Assembly: GCF_019430945.1 (NCBI RefSeq)
Contig: NZ_JAHYCB010000004.1
Span: forward strand, 248,001 to 312,000
DNA length: 64,000 nucleotides
Direction: 5' to 3'
Source of the DNA: Neorhizobium populisoli
GTDB lineage: Bacteria > Pseudomonadota > Alphaproteobacteria > Rhizobiales > Rhizobiaceae
This document shows positions 55,033 through 63,348 of this stretch, piece by piece; positions within the stretch are counted from its first letter, which is position 1, and the number at the start of each line of letters is the position of its first letter. The notes beneath the pieces were generated by a model. The model did not search any database, was not told the DNA's origin, and worked only from the letters and a program-made list of their open reading frames with translations. Made by a program: the position numbers and the translations under genes.

Positions 55033-55227
55033 AAATACAATACTACACAAGTACCTGTGAGCAAAAACGCCAGGCGCGGTGCATGCGTATTCGAGTGTTT
55101 CTCTCGACCGCTACAGTTGCTGGCGGCAAGGTTTGCCGGGTGATAGGTCGACTATGAGGGAGAGAGGGCGCTGCGGCGTCCCAGGGACGAATATGCCTCG
55201 CCGGCCGCGAGGCGGTGGAGGAAGTAT

Positions 55228-57312
55228 ATGATTTTCGAACAGGCCATGGCGGCGTTGACGGTCATTTTTGACCCCATGCGCTTCCTGATCATCATGCTGG
55301 GTTGCGTACTCGGCCTTTTTATCGGGGTCATTCCCGGCATCGGCGGTCTGGCGGGCATGGCCCTGCTTCTGCCGTTCACCTACACGATGGACGCCTATAC
55401 GGCGCTCGCCTTCCTGATCGGCATGTGGGCGGTGACGCCGACGGCCGACACCATTCCCTCGATCCTGATCGGGGTGCCGGGGGCTGCCGGTTCGGCGGCA
55501 ACCGTCATGGACGGTTATCCGATGGCGCGGCGCGGCGAGGCCGGAAGGGCGCTCGGTGCATCCTATACAGCATCGCTGATCGGCGGCATTTTCGGCGCGC
55601 TGCTGCTCGCCGTCTCCATTCCGATCCTGCGTCCTTTCATGATGGCCTTCGGCACGCCGGAGCTTCTGGCTCTCTGCATTCTCGGCCTGACGCTCGTTGC
55701 AGCCGTCAGCCAGGGCAACATGATGAAGGGGCTCGTTGCGGCGTGTTTCGGTGTCGTCATCGCCTCGGTGGGTGACGAAGCGCAGACCGGCGAGCTTCGC
55801 TGGACCTTCGATTCGATCTATCTCTGGGAAGGCGTGCCGCTCGAAGCACTGGTTCTCGGCCTCTTCGCGGTGCCTGAATTGATCGAGCTCGGGGCTGCCC
55901 GCCAGGCGGTCGCCATGCACAAGAGCGAAAGCATCGTGCGCGACCAGTTCCGCGGCGTGAAGGATGCGATCCAGAACATTCGCCTCGTGCTGCAGAGCTC
56001 CTGGCTCGGCGCTATCCTCGGTTCGGTTCCGGGCCTCGGTGGCCCGGCGATCGACTGGATCGCCTACGGCTCGGCCGCGAAATCCGTCAAGGGCGGCACA
56101 GAGACCTTCGGCACCGGCGACGTGCGCGGCGTCATCGCCTGCGAGGCGGCCAACAATTCCCGCGAAGGCGGCGCGCTGATCCCGACGCTCGCCTTCGGTA
56201 TTCCGGCCAGCGCCACCATGGCGATCCTGCTCGGCGCGTTCATGATGCACGGCATCCAGCCGGGTCCGAAACTGCTCACCGAACAGCTGGATATCACCTA
56301 TACGATCGTCTGGAGCCTGATGATCGCCAACATTATCGGCGTTCTCATCTGCTTTGCCTTCGTATCGCAGCTTGCCAAGCTCGCCATGGTGCCGGCTGGC
56401 ATCCTGGTGCCGACGGTACTCGCCATCGTCTTCATCGGCGCCTATTCGGCGACCCGCGATATCGGCGACATCATCGTGCTGCTGATCTTCTCGGTGATCG
56501 GCTGGGGCATGAAACGGTTCGGCTGGGCGCGTGCGCCGGTCCTGCTCGGCCTCGTGCTTGGCGGCCTTGTCGAACAGTATCTGTTCATTTCGACCAGCCG
56601 CTACGGCGCCACATGGCTGCAGCGCCCGGGCGTCATCTTCATCCTGCTGATCCCGGTCGTTTACTTTGCCTATACTGCCGTCCGTTTCTTCCTGAAGCGC
56701 CGCAATGCCGAGCCGGCTCTGGCCGCCGTCGGCGCTGCGGTCAGCGAACCGGTCGCACCGAAGGACATCGAGCCTGCCGGCCCGATTTCCGCCGTCGACC
56801 GTATCATGCTGCCCGGCATGTGGATCCTCGCGGCGCTGCTATTCATCACCGCACTTGCCACATCCACGGAATGGGCGCTCGCCGCCCGGCTGATGCCGCA
56901 GACGGTTTCCGCCGTCGGCCTCATCGTGGTGATCTGCTCGGGCATCGGCGTCTACATGCGCAAGCGTGCCGGCGAAACGATCGTCAAGCCGCGCAAGGCG
57001 CATATGGCCGACGTGCTGGAAGCTATGCCAGACCGCGAACTCTATCCGCGCATGGGCATCATGTTCGCCTGGGTATTGGGTGTGTTCGTCGGCTCGGAAC
57101 TGATCGGCCTGCTCCCGACGCTCTTCATCTACATGGTCGCCTACATGCGTTTCGAGGGCAAACAGCCCTGGCTGCGCACGCTGGTCATCGCGATCTGCAT
57201 CTGGGCATCGATGTTCATCCTGTTCGACAAGCTGCTCAACATGCCCTGGCCGCAATCCTATCTGGGCGATGCCTTCCCGGCATTGCGCACCATGGTGTCG
57301 GACATCATCTGA
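55228..57312 (+). CDS. Tripartite tricarboxylate transporter, TctA fused to TctB
   Basis: A 694-residue integral membrane protein. Residues 1-500 match TctA: long helices, GVIPGIGGLAGMALLLPFTY, IPSILIGVPGAAGSAATVMDG and the mirrored second repeat GSVPGLGGPAIDWIAYG with EAANNSREGGALIPTLAFGIP. After a hydrophilic linker (about 500-530), residues 535-694 hold four more helices of the TctB type. TctB is normally a separate protein of about 150 residues. It imports carboxylates with a TctC binding protein; the only TctC seen is at 30214. GGAGGAAG precedes the ATG. Confidence 0.9.
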   Translation: MIFEQAMAALTVIFDPMRFLIIMLGCVLGLFIGVIPGIGGLAGMALLLPFTYTMDAYTALAFLIGMWAVTPTADTIPSILIGVPGAAGSAATVMDGYPMARRGEAGRALGASYTASLIGGIFGALLLAVSIPILRPFMMAFGTPELLALCILGLTLVAAVSQGNMMKGLVAACFGVVIASVGDEAQTGELRWTFDSIYLWEGVPLEALVLGLFAVPELIELGAARQAVAMHKSESIVRDQFRGVKDAIQNIRLVLQSSWLGAILGSVPGLGGPAIDWIAYGSAAKSVKGGTETFGTGDVRGVIACEAANNSREGGALIPTLAFGIPASATMAILLGAFMMHGIQPGPKLLTEQLDITYTIVWSLMIANIIGVLICFAFVSQLAKLAMVPAGILVPTVLAIVFIGAYSATRDIGDIIVLLIFSVIGWGMKRFGWARAPVLLGLVLGGLVEQYLFISTSRYGATWLQRPGVIFILLIPVVYFAYTAVRFFLKRRNAEPALAAVGAAVSEPVAPKDIEPAGPISAVDRIMLPGMWILAALLFITALATSTEWALAARLMPQTVSAVGLIVVICSGIGVYMRKRAGETIVKPRKAHMADVLEAMPDRELYPRMGIMFAWVLGVFVGSELIGLLPTLFIYMVAYMRFEGKQPWLRTLVIAICIWASMFILFDKLLNMPWPQSYLGDAFPALRTMVSDII

Positions 57313-57336
57313 CGATCAAGCCTCCAAAGGCAACCG

Positions 57337-57367
57337 AAGGCCGGAGCAGAAATGCTCCGGCCTTTTT
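57337..57367 (+). terminator. Terminator of the tctAB gene
   Basis: AAGGCCGGAGC pairs with GCTCCGGCCTT around a six-base loop and runs into TTTTT. It is close to the convergent AraC/GyrI-like gene. Confidence 0.9.
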
Positions 57368-57379
57368 CGTTGCAGGGGT

Positions 57380-58264
57380 CTATCTCAGCGGCAGGAACAG
57401 TTCCACCACGACTTCATGGACCGCCGAGTTCGGGAGGAAGGAAAAATGCCGCTGGCAATAGATCGGGAAGTCGCGGGCTTCCTCGCCGCTAGCCGGAAGC
57501 CAGTCGCGATAGAGATAGAGTGCAGCGGGCTCCAGATTGTGGGTATCGTGGACGACGCGCATGATGGCACAGCGCCCGCCCGGGATCATACCGGCCTTCA
57601 TCACATCGTCGTCCTTGTCGATAGGCCGATCGGTTCCCACGCATAGATCCATGCTGTAATCGGCCGGGACTGCGGGTGTCCTCTCCGAACGGAAGATGTT
57701 GAAGGTGGGGTTCGTCTCGGGCGACAGGCCGGCGGCCTTGCGCCAGGCGATGAACCGCTCGATGGTCGTGCCGAGCGTTGTCCGGTCTCCCCGATGCTCA
57801 AGGATTGCCACCGGCGTCGGCGATACGTCCCTGATCATCACGTCGTCATTCGTATAGATAATCTGCATCAGCTTGCTCCTGGCGTTGTCGAAAGGCCCGA
57901 AGGCCACAAGCCACGGCGCCCAATCGGGCGATTTCCGAAACGATGACGGAGACTGGCCGAGCCGTTGCCGGAAAGCGCGGGCAAAGGCATCGGGCGCATC
58001 GTAACCGGCGTCCATCGCTATGTCGGTAACACTCCGGGCATCCCCGTCGGCCAGCCGGTATGAGGCGCGCTTCATGCGGGCGAGCTGGATATAGCGATGC
58101 ACTGAGAGGCCGAAAGTTGCGGTGAACTGTCGGTGGAAATGATATTTCGAATAGGCTGCGATGCCGCTCAGCATGTCGAGATCCAGATCATCGTCCAGAT
58201 GGCTGTCGATATGATCAAGCACCCGCTGCATTCGGGCATGATAGTGTTGAAGCGCCGCCTTCAT
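57380..58264 (-). CDS. AraC-family regulator with GyrI-like effector domain
   Basis: A 294-residue protein with an N-terminal AraC domain (about 1-110; LDMLSGIAAYSKYHFHRQF and VTDIAMDAGYDAPDAFARAF) and a C-terminal GyrI-like small-molecule-binding domain (about 130-294; begins IRDVSPTPVAILEHRG). This order is as in Rob-like regulators of drug and stress responses. AAGGA precedes the ATG. No regulated target is evident nearby. Confidence 0.92.
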   Translation of the reverse strand: MKAALQHYHARMQRVLDHIDSHLDDDLDLDMLSGIAAYSKYHFHRQFTATFGLSVHRYIQLARMKRASYRLADGDARSVTDIAMDAGYDAPDAFARAFRQRLGQSPSSFRKSPDWAPWLVAFGPFDNARSKLMQIIYTNDDVMIRDVSPTPVAILEHRGDRTTLGTTIERFIAWRKAAGLSPETNPTFNIFRSERTPAVPADYSMDLCVGTDRPIDKDDDVMKAGMIPGGRCAIMRVVHDTHNLEPAALYLYRDWLPASGEEARDFPIYCQRHFSFLPNSAVHEVVVELFLPLR

Positions 58265-58366
58265 CGATAATCCTTCCGTGGCGGCATCAACTAAACGCAG
58301 CGGGAAGCGGCACGCTCGACCGATCTTGCGGTTTTGCCGCGACCGGCAATTTTTGCTCGGCCGTGA

Positions 58367-59140
58367 TTATGCGGCAGCCTTCTTGCGAGACCGGACCGCC
58401 TCGCCGAAAGCCTGGAAAAGCGTCCGGTTGATCGGGTTTACCTGCGGATCGTATTCCGCATGCCATTGCACGCCGAGCGCAAAACCTTGCGCCTCCTTGA
58501 AGCGGATCGCCTCGATCGTGCCGTCCTCGGCGACGCCTTCGGCAATGATACGCTCGCCGAGCTGAAGAACGCCCTGGCCATGCAGCGAGTTGACCCGGAT
58601 CGTTTCCTTGCCGAGCAGTTTCGCAAACGTGCCGCCGGGCATAAGCTGCACATCATGGCGATCGGCGAAGATAACGGCGGGATCGGGATGAATCTCGCCG
58701 GTTTCCAGCCGCGGCATGCGGTGATTGATGCGGCCGGGCAGATCACGGATTTCCGGATGCAGCGAGCCGCCGGCTGCGACGTTCATTTCCTGAAAGCCGC
58801 GACAGATGCCGAAGACCGGAATGCCGCGCGCCACGCAGGCATCGATCAGCGGCAGGGCGACCGCATCGCGGTTTTCGTCATAGGGCTCGTGTGCGACATG
58901 CGGCTCGGTCTTGAAATTGCGCGGATGCACATTGGCACGGGCGCCGGTCAGCAGGATGCCATCGACGATCGAAAGAAGCGTGCCGATATCGGTAATCTTC
59001 GGGTTGCCGGCAAACATCAGCGGCAGGGCGTCGGTCAGCTCGGCGATCGCCTGGAGATTGCTTTCGCCTACGAGCTGCGCGGCAAAGCGGTTCTCGACGG
59101 TATAGGAATTCCCGATCACACCGATCACGGGCTTGGTCAT
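58367..59140 (-). CDS. Gamma-glutamyl-gamma-aminobutyrate hydrolase-like class I amidotransferase
   Basis: A 257-residue protein of the PuuD family. It has the nucleophile in FGICRGFQEMNVA and the catalytic His and Glu region in VQWHAEYDP, with PVIGVIGNSYTVEN at the start. PuuD frees GABA from gamma-glutamyl-GABA in putrescine breakdown; other puu genes are not present here, so the exact amide is open. I use the ATG at 59140; an ATG five codons earlier (59155) is equally possible, as neither has a strong ribosome site. Confidence 0.88.
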   Translation of the reverse strand: MTKPVIGVIGNSYTVENRFAAQLVGESNLQAIAELTDALPLMFAGNPKITDIGTLLSIVDGILLTGARANVHPRNFKTEPHVAHEPYDENRDAVALPLIDACVARGIPVFGICRGFQEMNVAAGGSLHPEIRDLPGRINHRMPRLETGEIHPDPAVIFADRHDVQLMPGGTFAKLLGKETIRVNSLHGQGVLQLGERIIAEGVAEDGTIEAIRFKEAQGFALGVQWHAEYDPQVNPINRTLFQAFGEAVRSRKKAAA

Positions 59141-59211
59141 GTTCTGCGTCCACATTCCGGCCGGCTTTTGGCTTCAAAGCGCGCGCCAATCTCAACTATC
59201 CGTTCCAAAAC

Positions 59212-59541
59212 TCATTTGCGCACCGTGCCGACCCGCGCGAGAACCTCCTGCGGGATGCCGTAGCGCTTGATTATATCGCGATTGTTGCGCATGCCGCACA
59301 TTTCGCGCTGGATAAAGAAAGCCCAGACCGCATCGGCGGCATCGAACAGCAGGTTCTCATGCTTCTCCGGGCTGTCGCAGGCCCCGTCCCAGGCGTTAAG
59401 TGCGGCAAGTGCCGCCTCCACCTTCACGCCCTGTCGCCCAAGTGCGGCCGCGCGTTCGGCCTGCATCTCGTATTCGAGCACATTGAAGCCGGAATTGACG
59501 AGGCCGGGATTGGAAAGTGACTGCGGAGGGCGGACGCTCAT
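59212..59541 (-). CDS. Small conserved hypothetical protein (possibly DUF6665)
   Basis: A 109-residue soluble, helix-rich protein with LEYEMQAERAAALGRQG and VEAALAALNAWDG, then AADAVWAFFIQREMCG and GIPQEVLARVG. I associate it with a small rhizobial family of unknown function (DUF6665), without certainty. It lies between the PuuD-like and IclR genes on the same strand. The start at 59541 has AGG ten bases upstream. Codon use is as in its neighbours, which supports real coding. Confidence 0.7.
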   Translation of the reverse strand: MSVRPPQSLSNPGLVNSGFNVLEYEMQAERAAALGRQGVKVEAALAALNAWDGACDSPEKHENLLFDAADAVWAFFIQREMCGMRNNRDIIKRYGIPQEVLARVGTVRK

Positions 59542-59618
59542 GGGGAATAAACCTACGTTTGTCCCAATGTAATCAATTGTTGCGACGCGTCAAAGGGGAT
59601 TGGCGGCCGACCGTCTCA

Positions 59619-60530
59619 TTACCGTGCTGCGGCGCCCTTTGCCTTGCCGGGTTTCGGTGCCGGCGGCGGATCGCTCTCTTCGGTCGTTACCCCGCGTGCC
59701 GGCGCGCCAAGCCGTTCGGAAAGGTGATGTGCTGCCGCCAGCAGGGCTTCCAGCGTGGGCTTCTTGCGGGTGCCGGATAGCTGCTTGTCGGAGCCGAGCA
59801 CGGTCATCGTCGCGACGATGCGGCCGCTGTAGTCGAAGATCGGTGCGGCGATCGCCGCAAAGCTCGAATTGATGCTGTTGATGGTCATCGCATAACCCTG
59901 CCGGCGCACGGTTTCGATGATCTTCTGGATATCCTTCACCGTGGTGACGCGCGGTGCGAGCGAAGCGGCCTCTTCCGACGAATCCCGCTTGTTGGCGTTG
60001 ATCTCGTCCTGCCGCACCGCGGCGGTCTCGTTCTCTTCCAGATAGGAGAGGAAGACCTGGCCGGTTGCGGAGGTAAGCAGCGGCAGCACGTAACCGAGGC
60101 GGACGGCCAGCGAGCCCTGCCTTTCGCCATCCACCTTGGAAACGATGCCCGGGCCGCGATCGCCCCAGAGCGAGAGATAGGTGGCAAAACCGGTAGTGCG
60201 TTGGAGCGTGGTCAGTTCCTCGCGCGCCAGTTCCACCACGTCGAGCTGCCGGATGGCGGAAAGGCCGAGCTGAATGGCAAAGCGGCCAAGCCCGTAATGG
60301 CCGGTCACCGGGTCCTGGAACGCCATGCCTTCCTTGACGAAACTGACGAGATAAAGATGTGCCTTGGAGGGCGGCATGCCGGCAGCCGCTGCAATATCGC
60401 GCAGCGGCAGGGGGCCGTTTGCCGCTTCCATGGCGCGGATGACCTGGAAGCCGACCTCGATCGATTGAATGCGGCGCTGGGTCCACTCTTCCGGCGCTTT
60501 TGTCCTATCTGCGGCCTTATCTGCTGGCAT
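59619..60530 (-). CDS. IclR-family transcriptional regulator
   Basis: A 303-residue regulator with an N-terminal winged helix (about 20-85; IEVGFQVIRAMEAANGPLPL, RDIAAAAGMPPSKAHLYL) and an IclR effector domain (about 95-270) ending in the GRIVATMTVLG segment. The C-terminal 30 residues are a Pro/Lys/Ala-rich tail. GGGGA precedes the ATG. It follows the GldA-like gene by 59 bases and probably controls it and/or the ABC and nitrilase genes upstream. Confidence 0.92.
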   Translation of the reverse strand: MPADKAADRTKAPEEWTQRRIQSIEVGFQVIRAMEAANGPLPLRDIAAAAGMPPSKAHLYLVSFVKEGMAFQDPVTGHYGLGRFAIQLGLSAIRQLDVVELAREELTTLQRTTGFATYLSLWGDRGPGIVSKVDGERQGSLAVRLGYVLPLLTSATGQVFLSYLEENETAAVRQDEINANKRDSSEEAASLAPRVTTVKDIQKIIETVRRQGYAMTINSINSSFAAIAAPIFDYSGRIVATMTVLGSDKQLSGTRKKPTLEALLAAAHHLSERLGAPARGVTTEESDPPPAPKPGKAKGAAAR

Positions 60531-60589
60531 GCTAAATCCCCTGTGTTCCCAGATGATTATCTTTATATTAGTGGCAGGTCGAGCCTGCT

Positions 60590-61669
60590 TTATGCGTAGT
60601 TTTCCACAGATCGGAATGCTGTTGCGAGGTCATCTGCGTCGAGCTTCCGTGCCTGGTTGACCATGAACGGGCTTTTCGTGCATTTTGCCGCAAGCTCCTC
60701 GATTGCGGCATCGTCCACGACCGGTAGTCCGAGATCGACGAGACGGCGCGGCATGCCGATTTCGTCGCAAAAGGAAAACAGTTCTTTCAACTCGTCTGCG
60801 GATCGACCTTCGGCGACGGCCTGTACCAGCGTGCCATAGGCCGCGTGCTCGCCATGCAGCGATTGCTTGCGGACCGGTTCGATCGCGCCGAGCTCCGTTG
60901 CAACCGCATGGGCGATCGACAGGCCGGTATTCTCGAAGGCAACGGCACTCAGCCATAACACGGCTTCGATGACGGCCTCGAAATCCGCCGTCACCTCGCC
61001 GGTGCCGGCAACCCGCATGGCGCCCGGTCCGTGCTCCAGCAACATACGATAACAGATTTCGCCCAGCATGACGCCGGTCTTCAGCGGCCGTGTGCCCTGT
61101 TTCGAGAGCCCGGTACCCTTCCACGCCCCTTCAGTCTCGAATTTTGCGGTCAGCGCGTCGCCGATGCCGCCGCGCAGGAAGCGGGCGGGAGCTTTGGCGA
61201 TGATTGCCGTATCGACGATCACGAAGGCCGGGTTTGCGTCCATCTGTTCGACGCCGATCATCGTATGTTGGTCGTCATAGATGACGATGCCGCGCGTCGA
61301 AGGGGCATCCGTAGAAGCAACGGTCGGCACGCTTATGAAGGGCAGGCCGGCGCGGCGTGCGACGCCCTTGGCGGTATCGAGCGTGCGTCCGCCGCCGATG
61401 CCGACCACGACCTCGCCGCCGATACGGCGCACGTCTTCCGCCAGCCGGTCCATTTCCTTATGGGTGACGTCGGCATCGAAAGGAATGACCGTCGGGACAA
61501 TGTCTTGCCGATGAAGCGCTTCAGCCAGGTCCGCTTCGATATGTGGCAGCACCAGCGCATCGCAGATCGCCACGACCGAACGGCCGAGCGTCGCTGCCTT
61601 CTCACCAAGCTGGGCAAGGGCACCGGGGCCTTGGATATAAAAGGCCGGCGCCCGGAAAATACGCGTCAT
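60590..61669 (-). CDS. Iron/zinc-containing alcohol dehydrogenase, glycerol dehydrogenase (GldA) type
   Basis: A 359-residue dehydrogenase. The metal ligands Asp171 (GGIGDALTAKFE), His254 (LSIAHAV) and His272 (LHGEH) match those of Bacillus glycerol dehydrogenase. The cofactor loop is GIGGGRTLDTAKG, and VPTVASTDAP is the usual nicotinamide-site motif. It oxidises glycerol or a similar diol with NAD+; the true substrate cannot be fixed. The ATG at 61669 has GGGGGG upstream. It is transcribed with or just ahead of IclR. Confidence 0.9.
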   Translation of the reverse strand: MTRIFRAPAFYIQGPGALAQLGEKAATLGRSVVAICDALVLPHIEADLAEALHRQDIVPTVIPFDADVTHKEMDRLAEDVRRIGGEVVVGIGGGRTLDTAKGVARRAGLPFISVPTVASTDAPSTRGIVIYDDQHTMIGVEQMDANPAFVIVDTAIIAKAPARFLRGGIGDALTAKFETEGAWKGTGLSKQGTRPLKTGVMLGEICYRMLLEHGPGAMRVAGTGEVTADFEAVIEAVLWLSAVAFENTGLSIAHAVATELGAIEPVRKQSLHGEHAAYGTLVQAVAEGRSADELKELFSFCDEIGMPRRLVDLGLPVVDDAAIEELAAKCTKSPFMVNQARKLDADDLATAFRSVENYA

Positions 61670-61783
61670 CAACTCCCCCCAGAAATGCTGTCGCGACGAA
61701 TGCTATACAACATTATCAAAGAAAAGGGAGGCTGGCCAAAGTCGAATTGATGGAAATCATCGCGGTTTCGAGCAGGCGGAAAG

Positions 61784-62554
61784 TTAAACCAGATCTGCAA
61801 GATAGGTATTTTCCGCGCGGGACTTGGCGTAAGGCGCCATGTCGATATCCGCGATGATCAATGCCTCTCCGGCAGCGGGAGCCTCGGCAATCAGCTTGCC
61901 ATCAGGCGCTGCGATGCGCGACAGGCCGGCATAGGCGAAGAGATCGTCGGCGCCGGCATGGTTGATATAGGCAACGAAGACCTGATTCTCGAAGGCGCGC
62001 ACTTGGATCATATGATTGGCGATGAACTCGCCCGACCAGCCGGCCGGCAGCGCCGTCGGCACGACGACGAGGTCGGCGCCGCCTTTCGCCAATTGGCGCA
62101 CGTTTTCCGGAAACTCCACGTCATAGCAGATCAGGAACCCGATCCGCATGCCGCCAAGCGTCACCAGAACCTGACGACGATCCTCCTGGCGGAACCATTT
62201 GCGCTCATAGGGACCGTAGAGATTGCATTTGCGATAGACGGCGGTCTGGCCCTTGCCGTCCGTGAAAAAAGCGCTGTTGAAGGTGGCTTCATGGGTTTCT
62301 TCGGCAAAGCCCGCGACGATCGCGATACCGTGCTTTGCGGCGATCTCCGAAAGCCGGTCGGTCACCGGGCCATGGGCGGGTGTGGCGAGACCGGGGAACT
62401 TGTCCGCCGCGCCATAACCGGTGAGCGCCAGTTCAGGCGCGATCAGCAGTGCCGCGCCCTGAGCAGCGGCCTTCTGGGCCGCAGTCTCGATCTTCGCGAG
62501 GTTCGCGTCAACATCGCCGACGATGGACTGCATCTGGTAACCGGCAACTTTCAT
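61784..62554 (-). CDS. Carbon-nitrogen hydrolase (nitrilase superfamily)
   Basis: A 256-residue enzyme with the complete Glu-Lys-Cys triad: Glu41 (APELALTGYG), Lys109 (YRKCNLYGPYE) and Cys143 (LICYDVEFPE). It hydrolyses amides, nitriles or carbamoyl groups; the short length and motif style fit aliphatic amidase/omega-amidase types. The ATG at 62554 has GGAGG seven bases upstream and overlaps the permease stop as TGATG. It is co-transcribed with two ABC permeases, so its substrate may be what they import. Confidence 0.92.
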   Translation of the reverse strand: MKVAGYQMQSIVGDVDANLAKIETAAQKAAAQGAALLIAPELALTGYGAADKFPGLATPAHGPVTDRLSEIAAKHGIAIVAGFAEETHEATFNSAFFTDGKGQTAVYRKCNLYGPYERKWFRQEDRRQVLVTLGGMRIGFLICYDVEFPENVRQLAKGGADLVVVPTALPAGWSGEFIANHMIQVRAFENQVFVAYINHAGADDLFAYAGLSRIAAPDGKLIAEAPAAGEALIIADIDMAPYAKSRAENTYLADLV

Positions 62555-63348
62555 CACTTGTCCTCCGCCATCGCACCGAGCAGTTTCGGCAGGTCGCCGA
62601 ACCTTGCCACCAGGCCGAAGATGACCGCTGCGACCAGCAGGAACAGCACGGTTACCGCAGCCATGGTCGGCGTATAGCCGTAGCGCAGCGCGTTGAAAAT
62701 CTTGATCGGCAGGGTTTCCATGGTGAAGCCGACCGTCATGTAGGCAACGATATATTCGTTGAGCGACAGGACGAAGGCGAAGGCATAACCCGAGACGAGA
62801 TAGGGCAGGATCAGCGGCAGCACGACGGTGCGGAAGATCGTCCGGTCGTCAGCGCCCATCGTCGCGGCCGCTTCCACCAGCGAGCGGTCGATCGCCGAAA
62901 AGCCGAGCGACAGGGTGACCAGCGGCAGGGTGACGAAGAAGATGCCGTGGCTGATGACGGCGGTCCAGGCCTGGCCGTAAAAGCCGGTCGTTGCCCAGAA
63001 AGTCAGTAGTCCGAGCGCGGTGATGACCGGCGGCAGCGTAAACGGCGCGACGCCCAAAAGCTGGAAGATGTTCGCCCACGGCGCGACCCGCCGCCAGAGA
63101 AACCAGGCGAGCGGCAGGGCGATCAGCAGCGCCAGAAGCGCCGAGGTTGCGGCAAGCGTCAGCGAGGCGAGCAGGGCATTGCGCCATTCAGGATCGGTGA
63201 AGATCTGTCCGTACCACGAGAGCGAAAAGCCCTGCGGCGGGAAAGTCAGTGTCTGTCTCTGGTTGACCGAAACGCCGGCGACGACGATCAGCGGCAAAGC
63301 CAGGAACAGGCCGACGGCGAAGAAGAAGATGCGGCGCAAAGCGATCAT
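62554..63348 (-). CDS. ABC permease of the spermidine/putrescine type (PotC-like)
   Basis: A 264-residue permease with six helices and the EAA-loop SLVEAAATMGADDRTIFR followed by VVLPLILPYLVSG. It overlaps both neighbours by a few bases (ATGA with the upstream permease). Family members import polyamines or other small cations; with a nitrilase-family hydrolase and a PuuD-like gene nearby, a nitrogen compound is likely. Confidence 0.92.
   Translation of the reverse strand: MIALRRIFFFAVGLFLALPLIVVAGVSVNQRQTLTFPPQGFSLSWYGQIFTDPEWRNALLASLTLAATSALLALLIALPLAWFLWRRVAPWANIFQLLGVAPFTLPPVITALGLLTFWATTGFYGQAWTAVISHGIFFVTLPLVTLSLGFSAIDRSLVEAAATMGADDRTIFRTVVLPLILPYLVSGYAFAFVLSLNEYIVAYMTVGFTMETLPIKIFNALRYGYTPTMAAVTVLFLLVAAVIFGLVARFGDLPKLLGAMAEDK

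Noticed and set aside
61690..61720. TTGTATAGCAT-like sequence upstream of the GldA-like gene as a further GntR site
   Set aside because: It keeps only the left half of the motif and breaks the ACAA half, so it is not a convincing member of the set.
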